DNA of 64,000 nt from Pararhizobium arenae (lineage in GTDB: Bacteria > Pseudomonadota > Alphaproteobacteria > Rhizobiales > Rhizobiaceae), in the NCBI RefSeq assembly GCF_001931685.1, contig NZ_MOOY01000003.1, forward strand, positions 350,419-414,418, written 5' to 3'. Position numbers and translations under genes: made by a program. Positions 47,601 through 55,468 of this stretch are shown here, one piece after another; position 1 is the first letter of the stretch; each line of letters starts with the position of its first letter. The notes below the pieces were generated by a model. It saw only the letters and a list, made by a program, of their open reading frames with translations. It did not search any database and was not told where the DNA came from.

Positions 47601-47974
47601 CGGATCGCGGCCAATTCCTTTTCGAAGTCAGGAACTCCGATGATCATCGGCTCCGCAGCCACGGGTTTCACCCATGCGCCGACCTGAGACGACGAGCGCA
47701 TTGCAGTGAGCGACGAGGCCTTGGGATGGCGGAGGACCTCCGCTGCATCTAGTTGGACATCAGTTTTTCTCGGAACAACAGCGATCTCCCGCTGCCCGTC
47801 AAGGGATCGAAGAAACACCCCTTGAAGACGATTTCGGGTGAATTCGTTTGCGGTCAGCGAGACCATCCGCTTGGGGTGCTTCACCTTGCGGACAACGGCT
47901 CCATGCACTTTTCCCGCCAGTTCGAACTGCGCTGGAAGCAGTAACTCAAGTTCCTCTTTGAATAATGTGTCCAC
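44675..47974 (-). CDS. SF2 DEAD/DEAH helicase with C-terminal nuclease-like region
   Basis: 1,099 residues from a GTG at 47974 (CGGAGGACAG upstream). Helicase motifs: Walker A MPTGTGKTETML (K181), DEAH at 286-289, SAT-type FTATPYRTDG (311-320), and VGRFTRTRKD for motif VI near 470. The middle is unassigned. A C-terminal segment has SADVVAIR (D957) and VAMFHCKYSGG (K976), then GARVDDLYEVCGQTQKS, recalling a PD-(D/E)XK nuclease with an unusual Cys before Lys. Large helicase-nuclease proteins of this build are common in phage-defence loci; no named system could be assigned. Confidence 0.8.
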   Translation of the reverse strand: MDTLFKEELELLLPAQFELAGKVHGAVVRKVKHPKRMVSLTANEFTRNRLQGVFLRSLDGQREIAVVPRKTDVQLDAAEVLRHPKASSLTAMRSSSQVGAWVKPVAAEPMIIGVPDFEKELAAIRQSWRGAFSYDEELVIDGVVHQKGLRTPQIGAIHAALGHWTSSSIPATIVMPTGTGKTETMLALLVVAQIKRLLVVVPSDALRTQISEKFLELGVLKDCGSVSATAKLPVVATLEEVPKTVEAVDDIFLRANVVVTTMDAVAKADVAIQQRMAELTSHLFVDEAHHIGARTWREFKAQFADSLVLQFTATPYRTDGRRVDGKFIYTYPLKKAFSEGYFRKIHFKPVYGLDREAGDEQIILEVRNTLRNDEEQGHIHLAMARCRTIEIATKLHALYCRMTPEFNPQVVHSKLSAKAKAEVLRKLRARESRIIVCVDMLGEGFDLPDLKVAALHDKHKSEAITVQFVGRFTRTRKDLGNATVIANVVAAGMKESLQALYAEDADWNFILEGLGTRNTAREERRQEVFEGFDELPATFPLEQLNPRLGAVVYETSCDRWDPSKIEEAYTPGWIIDGPSINHAERLAIWVLRKEEKLRWTPLKQPVDTAYHLYACHWDDERNLLYVSSSDLSDLHTKLAEKIAGTDVKRIRGNQVFRVLDGYKRLILSHLGLSEAVRKPIRYSQFMGTDIAPQLTDDPANRGRMKTNLFGQGYTSAGKSTIGCSMKGKIWSYESVHGFAGWIDWCKDVGRKLQDSTITEDGILRRLVQPVKLDSLPAKHAIAINWPEAILHTNDDKVDLTFGDTIVPLYDCDIRIVSQTPGSDIVMRVGNDTHFNDLTMTVDTTGAHYSGNTDGGVRIGKKTMDLVAWFKEDPPHIYYADGNMLLASEMLKLPEDHAPAFDPEKLVPRDWTGIDIKKESQGKGKDPKSIQRRVIDELLQANEYDLVFDDDGAGESADVVAIRKEGDVLKVAMFHCKYSGGPNPGARVDDLYEVCGQTQKSIRRREHPDLLLARLRKREADSQKRRAVTRLEKGKITDLINWHNRWSEFDYRFEMTAVQPGYSKAEAIRQQDKGQLEVLAATQSLLMDTWAIPFSFYCSD

Positions 47975-48110
47975 CTGTCCTCCGAGTCTGCGCGCACCTC
48001 GATACGTCAGATGGTAATGTCGGATTTAGATGCGGGCAATTCGATTCGAATGCTCGGCAAACTTGTTGACAAGACAAGGCATTATCAAGCCGCGTTCAAT
48101 ACCCGCTGAC

Positions 48111-48229
48111 CTCACAAGGGAATGCCAGAAAGTCGGTGTCTTCAACGCAGGTATGCCAGAAAGCAGGGTAAGGAATGCCAGAAACACGGCTTCTAAGTCA
48201 TTGATTCTTGGTCGTAGGCTCACAAGGGG
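48111..48229 (+). repeat. Short direct repeats at the right island boundary
   Basis: CTCACAAGGG occurs at 48111-48120 and again at 48219-48228, each followed by related sequence (AATGCCAGAAAG, GATACAGGAAG). ATGCCAGAAA occurs three times (48122, 48153 and 48175). The second CTCACAAGGG lies about 15 bases before gp15 homology resumes. Confidence 0.6.
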
Positions 48230-48239
48230 ATACAGGAAG

Positions 48240-50289
48240 CCACACCTGGGTCTATCGTTACAAGGATCTGGAGGGCTGGTGGGGGAGCCTTCATCATGAC
48301 CGGATCGGCGGCGTGGAACTGTCCGTGCCGAGCCCATGGGTGCCGGGAGGCAAGCCGATCTGGTTTACGGAGGTGGGGTGTCCGGCGATCGACAAGGGGG
48401 CGAACCAGCCCAACGTGTTTGTCGATCCGAAATCGTCGGAGAACGCGCTTCCCTATTTTTCCAGCGGTGGGCGCTGCGATCTCGTGCAGCGGCGGTTTCT
48501 TGAGGCGCATCACGCGCATTGGCGGGAGGTCGATGGGGCGGTTGATCCGCATCATCTTTTCGTCTGGACCTGGGATGCGCGGCCGGTGCCGGCTTTTCCT
48601 GAAAATACCGATCTCTGGGCGGATGGCGGTAACTGGCGCACGGGCCACTGGCTGAACGGACGACTGGGGGCCTCTACCGCAGGCGATATCATTCAGGCTG
48701 TGCTGGCGGACCATGGGTTTGAAGGGGCCGATACGTCCGCGGTCACCGGAGATATCACTGGCTATGTGCAGGCGGAGCAGGCGTCCGCGCGGGATGTGCT
48801 GGAGCCCCTGATGCAGGCGCTGTCGATCGATGCGGTGGAGTATGGCGGCGTGCTTCGCTTCCGCTCGCGGCTGAAGCTGGCGGCCCGGACGCAGCATATC
48901 GAGATTTTGGCGGAGGATGGGGAGGCTGCGCAGTTTGAGGAAACACGCGAGCATGACAGCGATTATGCCGGGGAGGCGCTGATCGATTTCTTCGATGCGA
49001 CGGCCGACTACGGTCAGGCGACGGTACGCTCGCGAAGAACCGGAGCGAAAAGCGATCGGGTCTTGCGGCTTTCGCCGCCGGCGGTGCTGCATGAGGGAAT
49101 GGCGTCCGCAACAGTCGAAGACGCGCTGAAGGACCATCAGGCCGGGCGGCGGCAGGTGCGGTTCAGTCTTTCGCCATCGGCGTTGGCTCTGGAGCCGGGC
49201 GATGTCGTGACGTTCGAGGATGGGCCGGCGGGGCTCTTCATCGTCGAGCGGATCGAGGATGGAAAAAAGCGCCGTGCCGAGGCGCGGGCGTTTCAGCCCT
49301 CCGCCAATGGCGTTGGTCAAACGGACAACGCGGGACTCCGTCCGGCACGGCAGGCATCCGATGGGTTTTCGCCCATCATGCTGCTCATGGACCTGCCGCA
49401 GTATGATGGGGGCGAGCCGGCAAGCTTTGCGCGGGCGGCGATGTTTGCCCGGCCATGGCGGCCGGTCGTTCTCTCGTCTTCGGCAACGACGGAAGGGTAC
49501 ACGGCAAGGCAGCGTTTCGACAGGCCGGCGAAAACCGGCATGTTGGCCGCGCCCCTGGGGCCGGGTGTCACCGGTCGTTTCGACTGGTCGCAGCCGCTTT
49601 TGCTCAATCTCGACTTCGGCGGTTTGTCGTCCGCGCCGCGGATCGCGGTGCTGGGCGGTCAGAACCGCGTCGCCGTCGAGGCCGCGAACGGTGTCTGGGA
49701 AATCATCAGCTTTCTGGAGGCGGAGGAGGTTTCCGCCGGGCAATGGCAGGTGCGTGGCCTGTTGCGCGGTTTGCATGGCACCGGCGATGCGATGATGGCG
49801 GGAAGCGGTACCGGTGCGGCCATCGTTTTGCTCGATGGGGCGGTAAAGCCGATCGGGCTCTCACTGGACGAGGCGGGACGGCCGCTGAACTATCTCGCCG
49901 AGGCGACAGGCGAAGCGGCCATCGGACCGATCGTCTTTGCCGGCGGTTTGCGGGCGCAGACGCCGGTCGCTCCGGTGCATCTGAGAGCGGAAAGATTGCC
50001 CGGCGGCGATATCCGGCTGAGCTGGGTGCGGTGCGCGCGGCAGGATGCCGATCACTGGCTGGATGGTGACATCGCGCTGGACGAGCCGGAGGAGCGTTAT
50101 CGCATCGATATTCTGGACGGAGAGAGCGTCAGGCGGCGGACGGACGTCTCGACGCCCAGCTTCCTATACTCCGCTGCGAGCGAAATGGCGGATTTCGGAG
50201 CCGCGCAGGACGCCATCTCGTTTCGGGTGCGGCAGGTGGGCAAAAAGGTGTCGCTCGGTGTTTCGGCACAGGCTTTGGTGGAACTGTAA
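48240..50289 (+). pseudogene. GTA gp15 baseplate megatron, C-terminal half only
   Basis: The gp15 sequence begins abruptly at TWVYRYKDLEGWWGSLHHDR, the end of the GTA TIM-barrel domain, through GGKPIWFTEVGCPAIDKGA and the phage-tail-like module (LGASTAGDIIQAVLADHGFE) to the C-terminal fibre/fibronectin-like part (RLSWVRCARQDADHW). About 680 residues remain of a protein that is usually about twice that. An ATG at 48208 could start it but its first codons are not GTA-like. The remaining frame is intact, suggesting a fairly recent event. Confidence 0.85.
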
Positions 50290-50301
50290 ACGGAGGCAGG
50301 C

Positions 50302-50508
50302 ATGATGGAACCGAAGGATTGGTATCGTTCCAAGACGATCTGGGGCGCTCTGGTGGCAATATTCGCTTCCTGCGCGAATTTGGCGGGCTTCGACTTCGGA
50401 GCGCAAGATCAGCAGCAGATCGTTGACGCACTGACAACGATCGCGGCTGCTGTCGGCGGCGTTATCGCCGTCTATGGCCGGATTTCGGCTCAGAAAAGGG
50501 TGCGTTGA
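50302..50508 (+). CDS. Small holin-like membrane protein at the end of the GTA cluster
   Basis: 68 residues from the ATG at 50302 (GGAGG upstream). DWYRSKTIWGALVAIFASCA, then VDALTTIAAAVGGVIAVYGRI, forms two membrane segments in the style of small phage holin-associated proteins (KTIWG..AVYGR pattern). It lies 12 bases after gp15, likely co-transcribed. A lysis role is inference. Confidence 0.65.
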   Translation: MMEPKDWYRSKTIWGALVAIFASCANLAGFDFGAQDQQQIVDALTTIAAAVGGVIAVYGRISAQKRVR

Positions 50509-50578
50509 CGGGACCCAAAACGCTGTGGGAGGCCACTTGAGACTTCCTGTCAAATCAGGTGAAGTCGTTGTAACCTGA

Positions 50579-50595
50579 CATTCATTTGCCATTCA
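50579..50595 (+). promoter_or_regulatory. Tandem CATTCA motif upstream of feuN, possible FeuP site
   Basis: CATTCA at 50579-50584 and 50590-50595 are spaced 11 bp, one helical turn, as for OmpR-family tandem sites. They lie about 55-70 bases before feuN. Autoregulation is inference. Confidence 0.35.
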
Positions 50596-50647
50596 GACAG
50601 TATGGTTTATTAAAATCGCAAGAAACGTCAGCCTTGAAAGTGCTTTC

Positions 50648-50899
50648 ATGTCCTCACCCTTGATCATAGCAGCGCTTGCAGCGGGTCTTTCCGGATTCGC
50701 GCCGCCTGCGCTCGATCTGCCATCGAAGGTTGTTACCGTCGATGGGGATTGCAGCGCGGCCGCAGCACAGGTCGTTGCCGAGACGGGCGGTGAATTGCTT
50801 TCAGCCCAGCCGACGTCCGACGGCAAATGCGTCGTGACCGTGCTGATCCCGGGAAATGGTGGCCGGCCGAAGAAGGTGACGGTGCGTGTGCCCATGTAA
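50648..50899 (+). CDS. feuN: FeuN-like small periplasmic inhibitor of FeuQ
   Basis: 83 residues with a short N-terminal hydrophobic export signal (IIAALAAGLSGFAPPA) and two Cys (DGDCSAAAAQ, SDGKCVVTVLIPG) that could form a disulfide. It lies directly upstream of the feuP/feuQ two-component genes, where Sinorhizobium has feuN, a small periplasmic protein that restrains the FeuQ kinase. Assignment rests on size, export signal and location. Confidence 0.7.
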   Translation: MSSPLIIAALAAGLSGFAPPALDLPSKVVTVDGDCSAAAAQVVAETGGELLSAQPTSDGKCVVTVLIPGNGGRPKKVTVRVPM

Positions 50900-51030
50900 T
50901 GCCGCATTGCTCTTCCAGAGCAGGTTGAGGGCTTGCATAATCCCGCTAGCGCGATGGAATAGGCAGGGTTCGTGATTCTGCCGCTCCGCACGAACAGGGC
51001 GATTGCAGAGGAATAGAGGATAATCCTTTC

Positions 51031-51720
51031 ATGCGCATTCTCGTGGTCGAAGACGACATCAATCTCAATCGCCAGCTCGCCGAGGCGCTGAAGGAGGTGG
51101 GCTATGTCGTCGATCAGGCGTTCGATGGCGAGGAAGGGCATTATCTCGGCGACGGCGAACCTTACGACGCCGTGATCCTCGATATCGGCTTGCCGGAGAT
51201 GGACGGCATTACCGTTCTCGAAAAATGGCGTGGGGCGGGCAAGACCATGCCGGTGCTGATCCTGACGGCGCGCGACCGCTGGAGCGACAAGGTGGCGGGT
51301 ATCGATGCGGGCGCCGACGACTATGTCGCAAAGCCGTTTCATGTCGAGGAAGTGCTGGCCCGTATCCGGGCGCTGATCCGCAGGGCGGCGGGGCATGCCA
51401 GCTCGGAAATCGTCTGCGGGCCGGTGCGGCTCGATACCAAGGCTTCGAAGGCGACGGTGGATGGCGTGCAGCTCAAGCTCACCTCGCATGAATTTCGGCT
51501 GCTTTCCTATCTGATGCACCATATGGGGCAGGCCGTGTCGCGCACGGAACTTGTCGAGCATATGTACGATCAGGATTTCGATCGCGATTCCAACACCATC
51601 GAAGTGTTTGTCGGTCGGCTTCGCAAGAAGATCGGCAACGATCTGATCGAGACCGTGCGCGGGCTCGGCTACCGCATGCAGCCACCCGGCGCGCTTGTGG
51701 AGAAGGGCTCTAAGTCCTGA
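51031..51720 (+). CDS. feuP: OmpR-family response regulator FeuP
   Basis: 229 residues. Receiver domain with acidic pocket EDD (7-9), phospho-acceptor D51 in ILDIGLPEMDG and DDYVAKPF Lys, then a winged-helix domain (LTSHEFRLLSYLMHHMGQAV, NTIEVFVGRLRKKI). Followed 16 bases later by its kinase. In Sinorhizobium FeuP controls cyclic glucan export (ndvA) under low osmolarity. Context with feuN, feuQ and cycH matches. Confidence 0.9.
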   Translation: MRILVVEDDINLNRQLAEALKEVGYVVDQAFDGEEGHYLGDGEPYDAVILDIGLPEMDGITVLEKWRGAGKTMPVLILTARDRWSDKVAGIDAGADDYVAKPFHVEEVLARIRALIRRAAGHASSEIVCGPVRLDTKASKATVDGVQLKLTSHEFRLLSYLMHHMGQAVSRTELVEHMYDQDFDRDSNTIEVFVGRLRKKIGNDLIETVRGLGYRMQPPGALVEKGSKS

Positions 51721-51736
51721 GCGGGGACTGGCCGAT

Positions 51737-53128
51737 ATGCTGAAACCGCAATCGCTGACGGCGCGCGTTCTTCTCGTCTCCACCATCTGGGCTGTGGCAG
51801 CGCTGGTGGTGATCGGGGTGGTGATTTCCACACTGTATCGACAGGGCTCGGAGCGCGGGTTTCAGGATCTCCTGCGGGCTCAGCTTTACAACGTCATCAA
51901 CTCCGTCGTGGTCAACGACAAGACGGTGCTGGCCGGAAGTCCGCAGCTGGGAGATCTTCGGTTTTCGCAGCCGCAGACGGGCTGGTACTGGATCGTCGAG
52001 CCGATCGGCGAGTTCGACACGCCGACGCTGATGTCGACTTCGCTGGGCAACGGCAAGCTGCCGATCCCGAGCGTAGACGAGGTGCCTTTCGATATCCGTT
52101 ATGAGCGGTTCTACACCACGACCGATTCCTTCGGGAATTCGGTGGAAGTGGCCGAGACGGAAGTCGTTCTCGACATTCAGGGGCATACGGCCCGGTTTCG
52201 CGTCGCGGGCAACCGCGATGTGCTGGAAAGCGATATCAACGACTTCAACCGCAATCTCTATCTGGCGCTTTCGATCTTCGGCTTCGGCGGGCTGGGGATG
52301 AATGCGCTGGCGATTCTCTTCGGGCTGCGGCCGCTCGATCAGGCGCGCCGGTCGCTGGAGAAAATCCGCGCCGGCGAGAGCGAGCGGCTGGACGGAGAGT
52401 TTCCGCGCGAAATCCAGCCTCTGGCGAGCGAGGTCAATGCGCTGATCGACAGCAACCGGCGCATCATAGAACGGGCGCGCATGCAGGTCGGCAATCTCGC
52501 CCATTCGCTGAAGACGCCGATCGCCGTTCTGATCAACGAGGCGCGGGTGCTGGAGGCGCCGCATGGCGATCTCGTCAAGACCCAGGCCGATGCGATGCAG
52601 ATGCAGGTGCAATCCTATCTCAACCGGGCGCGAATTGCCGCACAACGCGAGAGCGTTCTGGCGCGCATGGAGGTGGAGCCGGCGCTGGAGCGGCTGGTGC
52701 GCGTCATGCGACGGCTGCATCCGGAAAAGACGTTCGAACTTTCCGTCTCTCCGCCCGGGCTGATGCTCGCCATGGAGCAACAGGATGTGGAAGAGACCGT
52801 CGGCAACCTGCTCGACAACGCGGCGCGCTATGCCGACACGAAGGTTCGCATCATCGCACATCCGGCCGAAGAGAATATCCAGGGCGGTGATCCCGGGCGT
52901 CGGCACTGGATTACCGTGGATGTCGAGGATGACGGGCCAGGGCTGGAGCCCGACCAGATCGCGGTGGCGATCAAGCGCGGCAAAAGGCTGGACGAGAGCA
53001 AACCCGGGACGGGGCTCGGCCTTTCGATCGTCAAGGAAATTGCAGGGGAATATCACGGCAAGCTGGGGCTTTCGAGGGCGGAAATCGGTGGCTTGAGGGC
53101 TCAGTTGATTCTGCCTGGGATCAGTTGA
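51737..53128 (+). CDS. feuQ: Sensor histidine kinase FeuQ
   Basis: 463 residues from the ATG at 51737 rather than an earlier GTG. Membrane segments about 11-33 and 174-197 flank a periplasmic domain of 140 residues, where FeuN should act. HAMP region, then the H-box GNLAHSLKTPIAV (H256), N-box NLLDNAARYAD, and DGPGLEPDQI, GTGLGLSIVKE. PhoQ-like overall layout. Partner of FeuP. Confidence 0.9.
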   Translation: MLKPQSLTARVLLVSTIWAVAALVVIGVVISTLYRQGSERGFQDLLRAQLYNVINSVVVNDKTVLAGSPQLGDLRFSQPQTGWYWIVEPIGEFDTPTLMSTSLGNGKLPIPSVDEVPFDIRYERFYTTTDSFGNSVEVAETEVVLDIQGHTARFRVAGNRDVLESDINDFNRNLYLALSIFGFGGLGMNALAILFGLRPLDQARRSLEKIRAGESERLDGEFPREIQPLASEVNALIDSNRRIIERARMQVGNLAHSLKTPIAVLINEARVLEAPHGDLVKTQADAMQMQVQSYLNRARIAAQRESVLARMEVEPALERLVRVMRRLHPEKTFELSVSPPGLMLAMEQQDVEETVGNLLDNAARYADTKVRIIAHPAEENIQGGDPGRRHWITVDVEDDGPGLEPDQIAVAIKRGKRLDESKPGTGLGLSIVKEIAGEYHGKLGLSRAEIGGLRAQLILPGIS

Positions 53129-53354
53129 GCCGCGACGCAACCTTGTGTCGGGGGCAAGCGTGACTTTTTTGACAGGGTTGCCGGCAAAATAAGCAAAAGC
53201 TTGTGCGAATGCCGGACCCCCATGGATCAAAGGTTGCCTGCCTGCTGAGCAAATGCAAAAAGACGAGGAGTCACGGAGTCGTGCGTTTGCCGGAATGGCC
53301 GAACGTATGATGATAACCGCGACACCAAACGCGAGAGCTGGATAGTCCCGCATC

Positions 53355-53792
53355 ATGTACCAGAACGCCTGTTTGACGATATCGACCACTGCCCAGGCCG
53401 GCTTAGTATTGCTCGGCTGCGCATTGCTGCTTGGCGGCTGCGCTTCGACTGGAAAAGGCGGCGCCGCACAGGCCGCGACCGGTTCGTCGTCGTATATCGC
53501 GGCGCTCGGCGGCGGGATCATCGGCAAGGAAGCGAGCCTGTCGATAAGCCAGGCGGATCGTCAGCGGGCCCTGGAAGCCGAATACAGGGCACTGGAAGCA
53601 GCACCCGGCGGACAACCGGTGACATGGGAAGGTTCGGGAGTTTCCGGCGCGGTCGTTGCGACGGCACCCTATCAGGTTGGCTCGCAGAACTGCCGCCAGT
53701 ATAGCCACACGATCACCGCAAAGGGGCAGGGCAATGTCGTGCGCGGGGTTGCCTGCCGCAATACCGACGGAACCTGGACGCCGCTGACCTGA
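53355..53792 (+). CDS. Lipoprotein with 17-kDa surface antigen-like domain
   Basis: 145 residues. Lipobox LLLGGC with Cys at about 28. The C-terminal part ALEAAPGGQPVTWEGSGVSG and QNCRQYSHTITAKGQGNVV resembles the Rickettsia 17-kDa antigen family. A Gly-rich segment (AALGGGIIG) lies between. Probably outer-membrane anchored. It stands alone before the cyc operon. Confidence 0.82.
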   Translation: MYQNACLTISTTAQAGLVLLGCALLLGGCASTGKGGAAQAATGSSSYIAALGGGIIGKEASLSISQADRQRALEAEYRALEAAPGGQPVTWEGSGVSGAVVATAPYQVGSQNCRQYSHTITAKGQGNVVRGVACRNTDGTWTPLT

Positions 53793-53882
53793 TCTGCTTC
53801 ACGCTTGCGGCGAAACGCCTCAAGTTTTTGTCAGAATGGGTTTTCCAGTTGGAAAGCCAGGGGGCGCATAGTATTGAGCGCC

Positions 53883-55019
53883 ATGCTGTTCTGGATCGTT
53901 GTTTCCGTTCTGACGGCGGCTGTTGCCGTCGCTTTGCTTTTGCCACTGATGCGGGCTGAGGCCCAGACCGATATTCCGCAATCCCATGACGTCGAGGTTT
54001 ATCGCGATCAGCTCGCCGAGCTGCAGCGCGATCAGGCGAATGGACTGATTTCCGGAGATGAGGCCGAGTTTGCAAAAGCAGAGGTGGCGCGGCGCCTGCT
54101 GGCGGCCAACGAAGCCGTGAAAGCGACGGCTCCGGTTTCAGGGCGGCGCGCGAACCGTATCGCGCAGGCCGCGGTGATCGTTTTCCTGCCGCTTCTCGGG
54201 CTCTGTCTTTATTTGGCGACGGGCCGTCCGGATCTGCCGGACGCCCCGCTTGCCATGCGTCTTGCCAACCCCGGCGAAGACATCAATATCCTGATTGCCA
54301 AGGCCGAGCAGCATCTTGTGCAGAACCCGGAGGATGGGGCGGGCTGGGATTTGCTGGCGCCGATCTATTACCGCGAGGGGCGGATCGAGGATGCTGGCGC
54401 GGCCTATCAGAACGCGATCCGGATTCTCGGGCCGACGCCGATGCGGCTCGCCGGTTACGCGGAAAGTCTGATTGCGCTTTCCGGCGGATTGATCACGACC
54501 GAGGCGCAGGATGCGCTGAGGCAGTCACTGGCGATGGCGCCGGACGATCCACGGTCGGAGTATTATCTGGCGCTGGCCTTGAAGCAGCAAGGCAAGACCG
54601 AGGAGGCCCGAACCGCCTTCGAGGCGCTTGTCCGTTCCTCGCCGAAGGACGCGCCGTGGCTGCCACTGGTCAACAGCCATCTGGCGGAACTGGGCGGTGA
54701 CGTCGCCCAGAACGACAAGGCGCCCGGCAATCCCACGCAAGCCGATGTGGCGGCGGCGCAGGCCATGGACGGAGCCGACCGGAATGCGATGATCGAGGGC
54801 ATGGTTTCGAGCCTTGCCGAAAAGCTGAAGCAGGACCCGGACAATTTCGAGGGCTGGATGCGGATCATCCGATCCTATGCGGTGCTCGATCGCAAGGCGG
54901 ATGCAGCCGAGGCGCTGCGACAAGGTTTGCAGGCGTTTCCCGCCGGAAGCGAAGAAGGACGCAGCCTGCTGGCTCTCGCCAGCGAATTGGGCATCGACGC
55001 CGGCAAGGATGTGAAATGA
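53883..55019 (+). CDS. cycH: Cytochrome c maturation protein CcmI/CycH
   Basis: 378 residues from the ATG at 53883. Two membrane segments ([19 protein letters not shown], and [19 protein letters not shown] near 108) bracket the cytoplasmic loop; the periplasmic part has TPR repeats ([39 protein letters not shown]). It binds apocytochrome c and presents it to CcmF/H. Overlaps cycJ by four bases: first gene of cycHJKL. Confidence 0.93.
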   Translation: MLFWIVVSVLTAAVAVALLLPLMRAEAQTDIPQSHDVEVYRDQLAELQRDQANGLISGDEAEFAKAEVARRLLAANEAVKATAPVSGRRANRIAQAAVIVFLPLLGLCLYLATGRPDLPDAPLAMRLANPGEDINILIAKAEQHLVQNPEDGAGWDLLAPIYYREGRIEDAGAAYQNAIRILGPTPMRLAGYAESLIALSGGLITTEAQDALRQSLAMAPDDPRSEYYLALALKQQGKTEEARTAFEALVRSSPKDAPWLPLVNSHLAELGGDVAQNDKAPGNPTQADVAAAQAMDGADRNAMIEGMVSSLAEKLKQDPDNFEGWMRIIRSYAVLDRKADAAEALRQGLQAFPAGSEEGRSLLALASELGIDAGKDVK

Positions 55020-55468
55020 CGCGCAAGCAGAAGAGACTGGCGGTTATCGGTGGCGGTGTCGGCTTTCTGCTGGCGGCGGTCTTGCTGGTCATGTTCGCTT
55101 TCAGCCAGTCTGTCGCCTATTTCTACGTTCCGGGTGATCTGGAAAAGACCGAGATCGCGCCCGGCACCCGCATCAGGCTTGGTGGGCTTGTCGAAAACGG
55201 CTCTGTGAAGCGGGGCGAGGGGAAGACGGTTAGCTTTGTCGTCACCGACACCATCGGCACAGTGCCGGTGACCTATTCCGGCATTCTGCCTGATCTGTTT
55301 CGCGAAGGGCAGGGGGTCGTGACGGAGGGGGCGTTCGATCCGGCGGGCAAACTTTTCGTTGCCGATACCGTGCTTGCCAAACATGATGAGACCTACATGC
55401 CGAAGGATGTGGCCGACCGGCTCAAGGCACAGGGCGTTTCGCTGGGCGGCAAGGAGACGATCCGATGA
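55016..55468 (+). CDS. cycJ: Haem chaperone CcmE/CycJ
   Basis: 150 residues: an N-terminal membrane anchor, then an OB-fold domain with [18 protein letters not shown] and [15 protein letters not shown], and the haem-binding motif [13 protein letters not shown], in which H123 forms the covalent haem bond and Y127 assists. Delivers haem to CcmF. Overlaps both neighbours by four bases. Confidence 0.96.
   Translation: MTRKQKRLAVIGGGVGFLLAAVLLVMFAFSQSVAYFYVPGDLEKTEIAPGTRIRLGGLVENGSVKRGEGKTVSFVVTDTIGTVPVTYSGILPDLFREGQGVVTEGAFDPAGKLFVADTVLAKHDETYMPKDVADRLKAQGVSLGGKETIR

Larger units (their letters stand above)
43200..48238. other. Foreign island replacing the GTA tail genes
   Basis: Bounded on the left by the end of gp7 and on the right by the point where gp15 homology resumes (about 48240). 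It carries the AAA-protease remnant (+), a GC-rich bidirectional terminator and a large helicase (-). Codon use in the helicase is visibly less GC-biased than in the GTA genes. No integrase, tRNA or clear target duplication was found. Confidence 0.75.
35223..50508 (+). other. RcGTA-like gene transfer agent cluster, disrupted
   Basis: Gene order gp1, terminase large subunit, portal, small membrane protein, prohead protease, major capsid, head-tail connector (gp6) and head closure (gp7) follows the RcGTA plan. The genes expected next (gp8 to gp14: tail terminator, major tail, tape measure, DUF2460, DUF2163, NlpC/P60 peptidase) are absent, replaced by about 5 kb of unrelated genes. The gp15 megatron lacks its N-terminal half. 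A small holin-like gene closes the cluster, directly before feuN. Confidence 0.88.

Noticed and set aside
43200-48238. Idea that the island is a classical integrative element
   Set aside because: No integrase, tRNA target or convincing direct repeats at the two borders were found, and it has removed GTA genes rather than only splitting them.
47975-48240. 89-codon forward frame at 48030-48299 as a gene
   Set aside because: It covers the short direct repeats and runs into gp15 out of frame; composition looks random.
48220-49776. 518-codon reverse-strand frame under gp15
   Set aside because: Antisense shadow of the conserved gp15 sequence; no plausible protein family.
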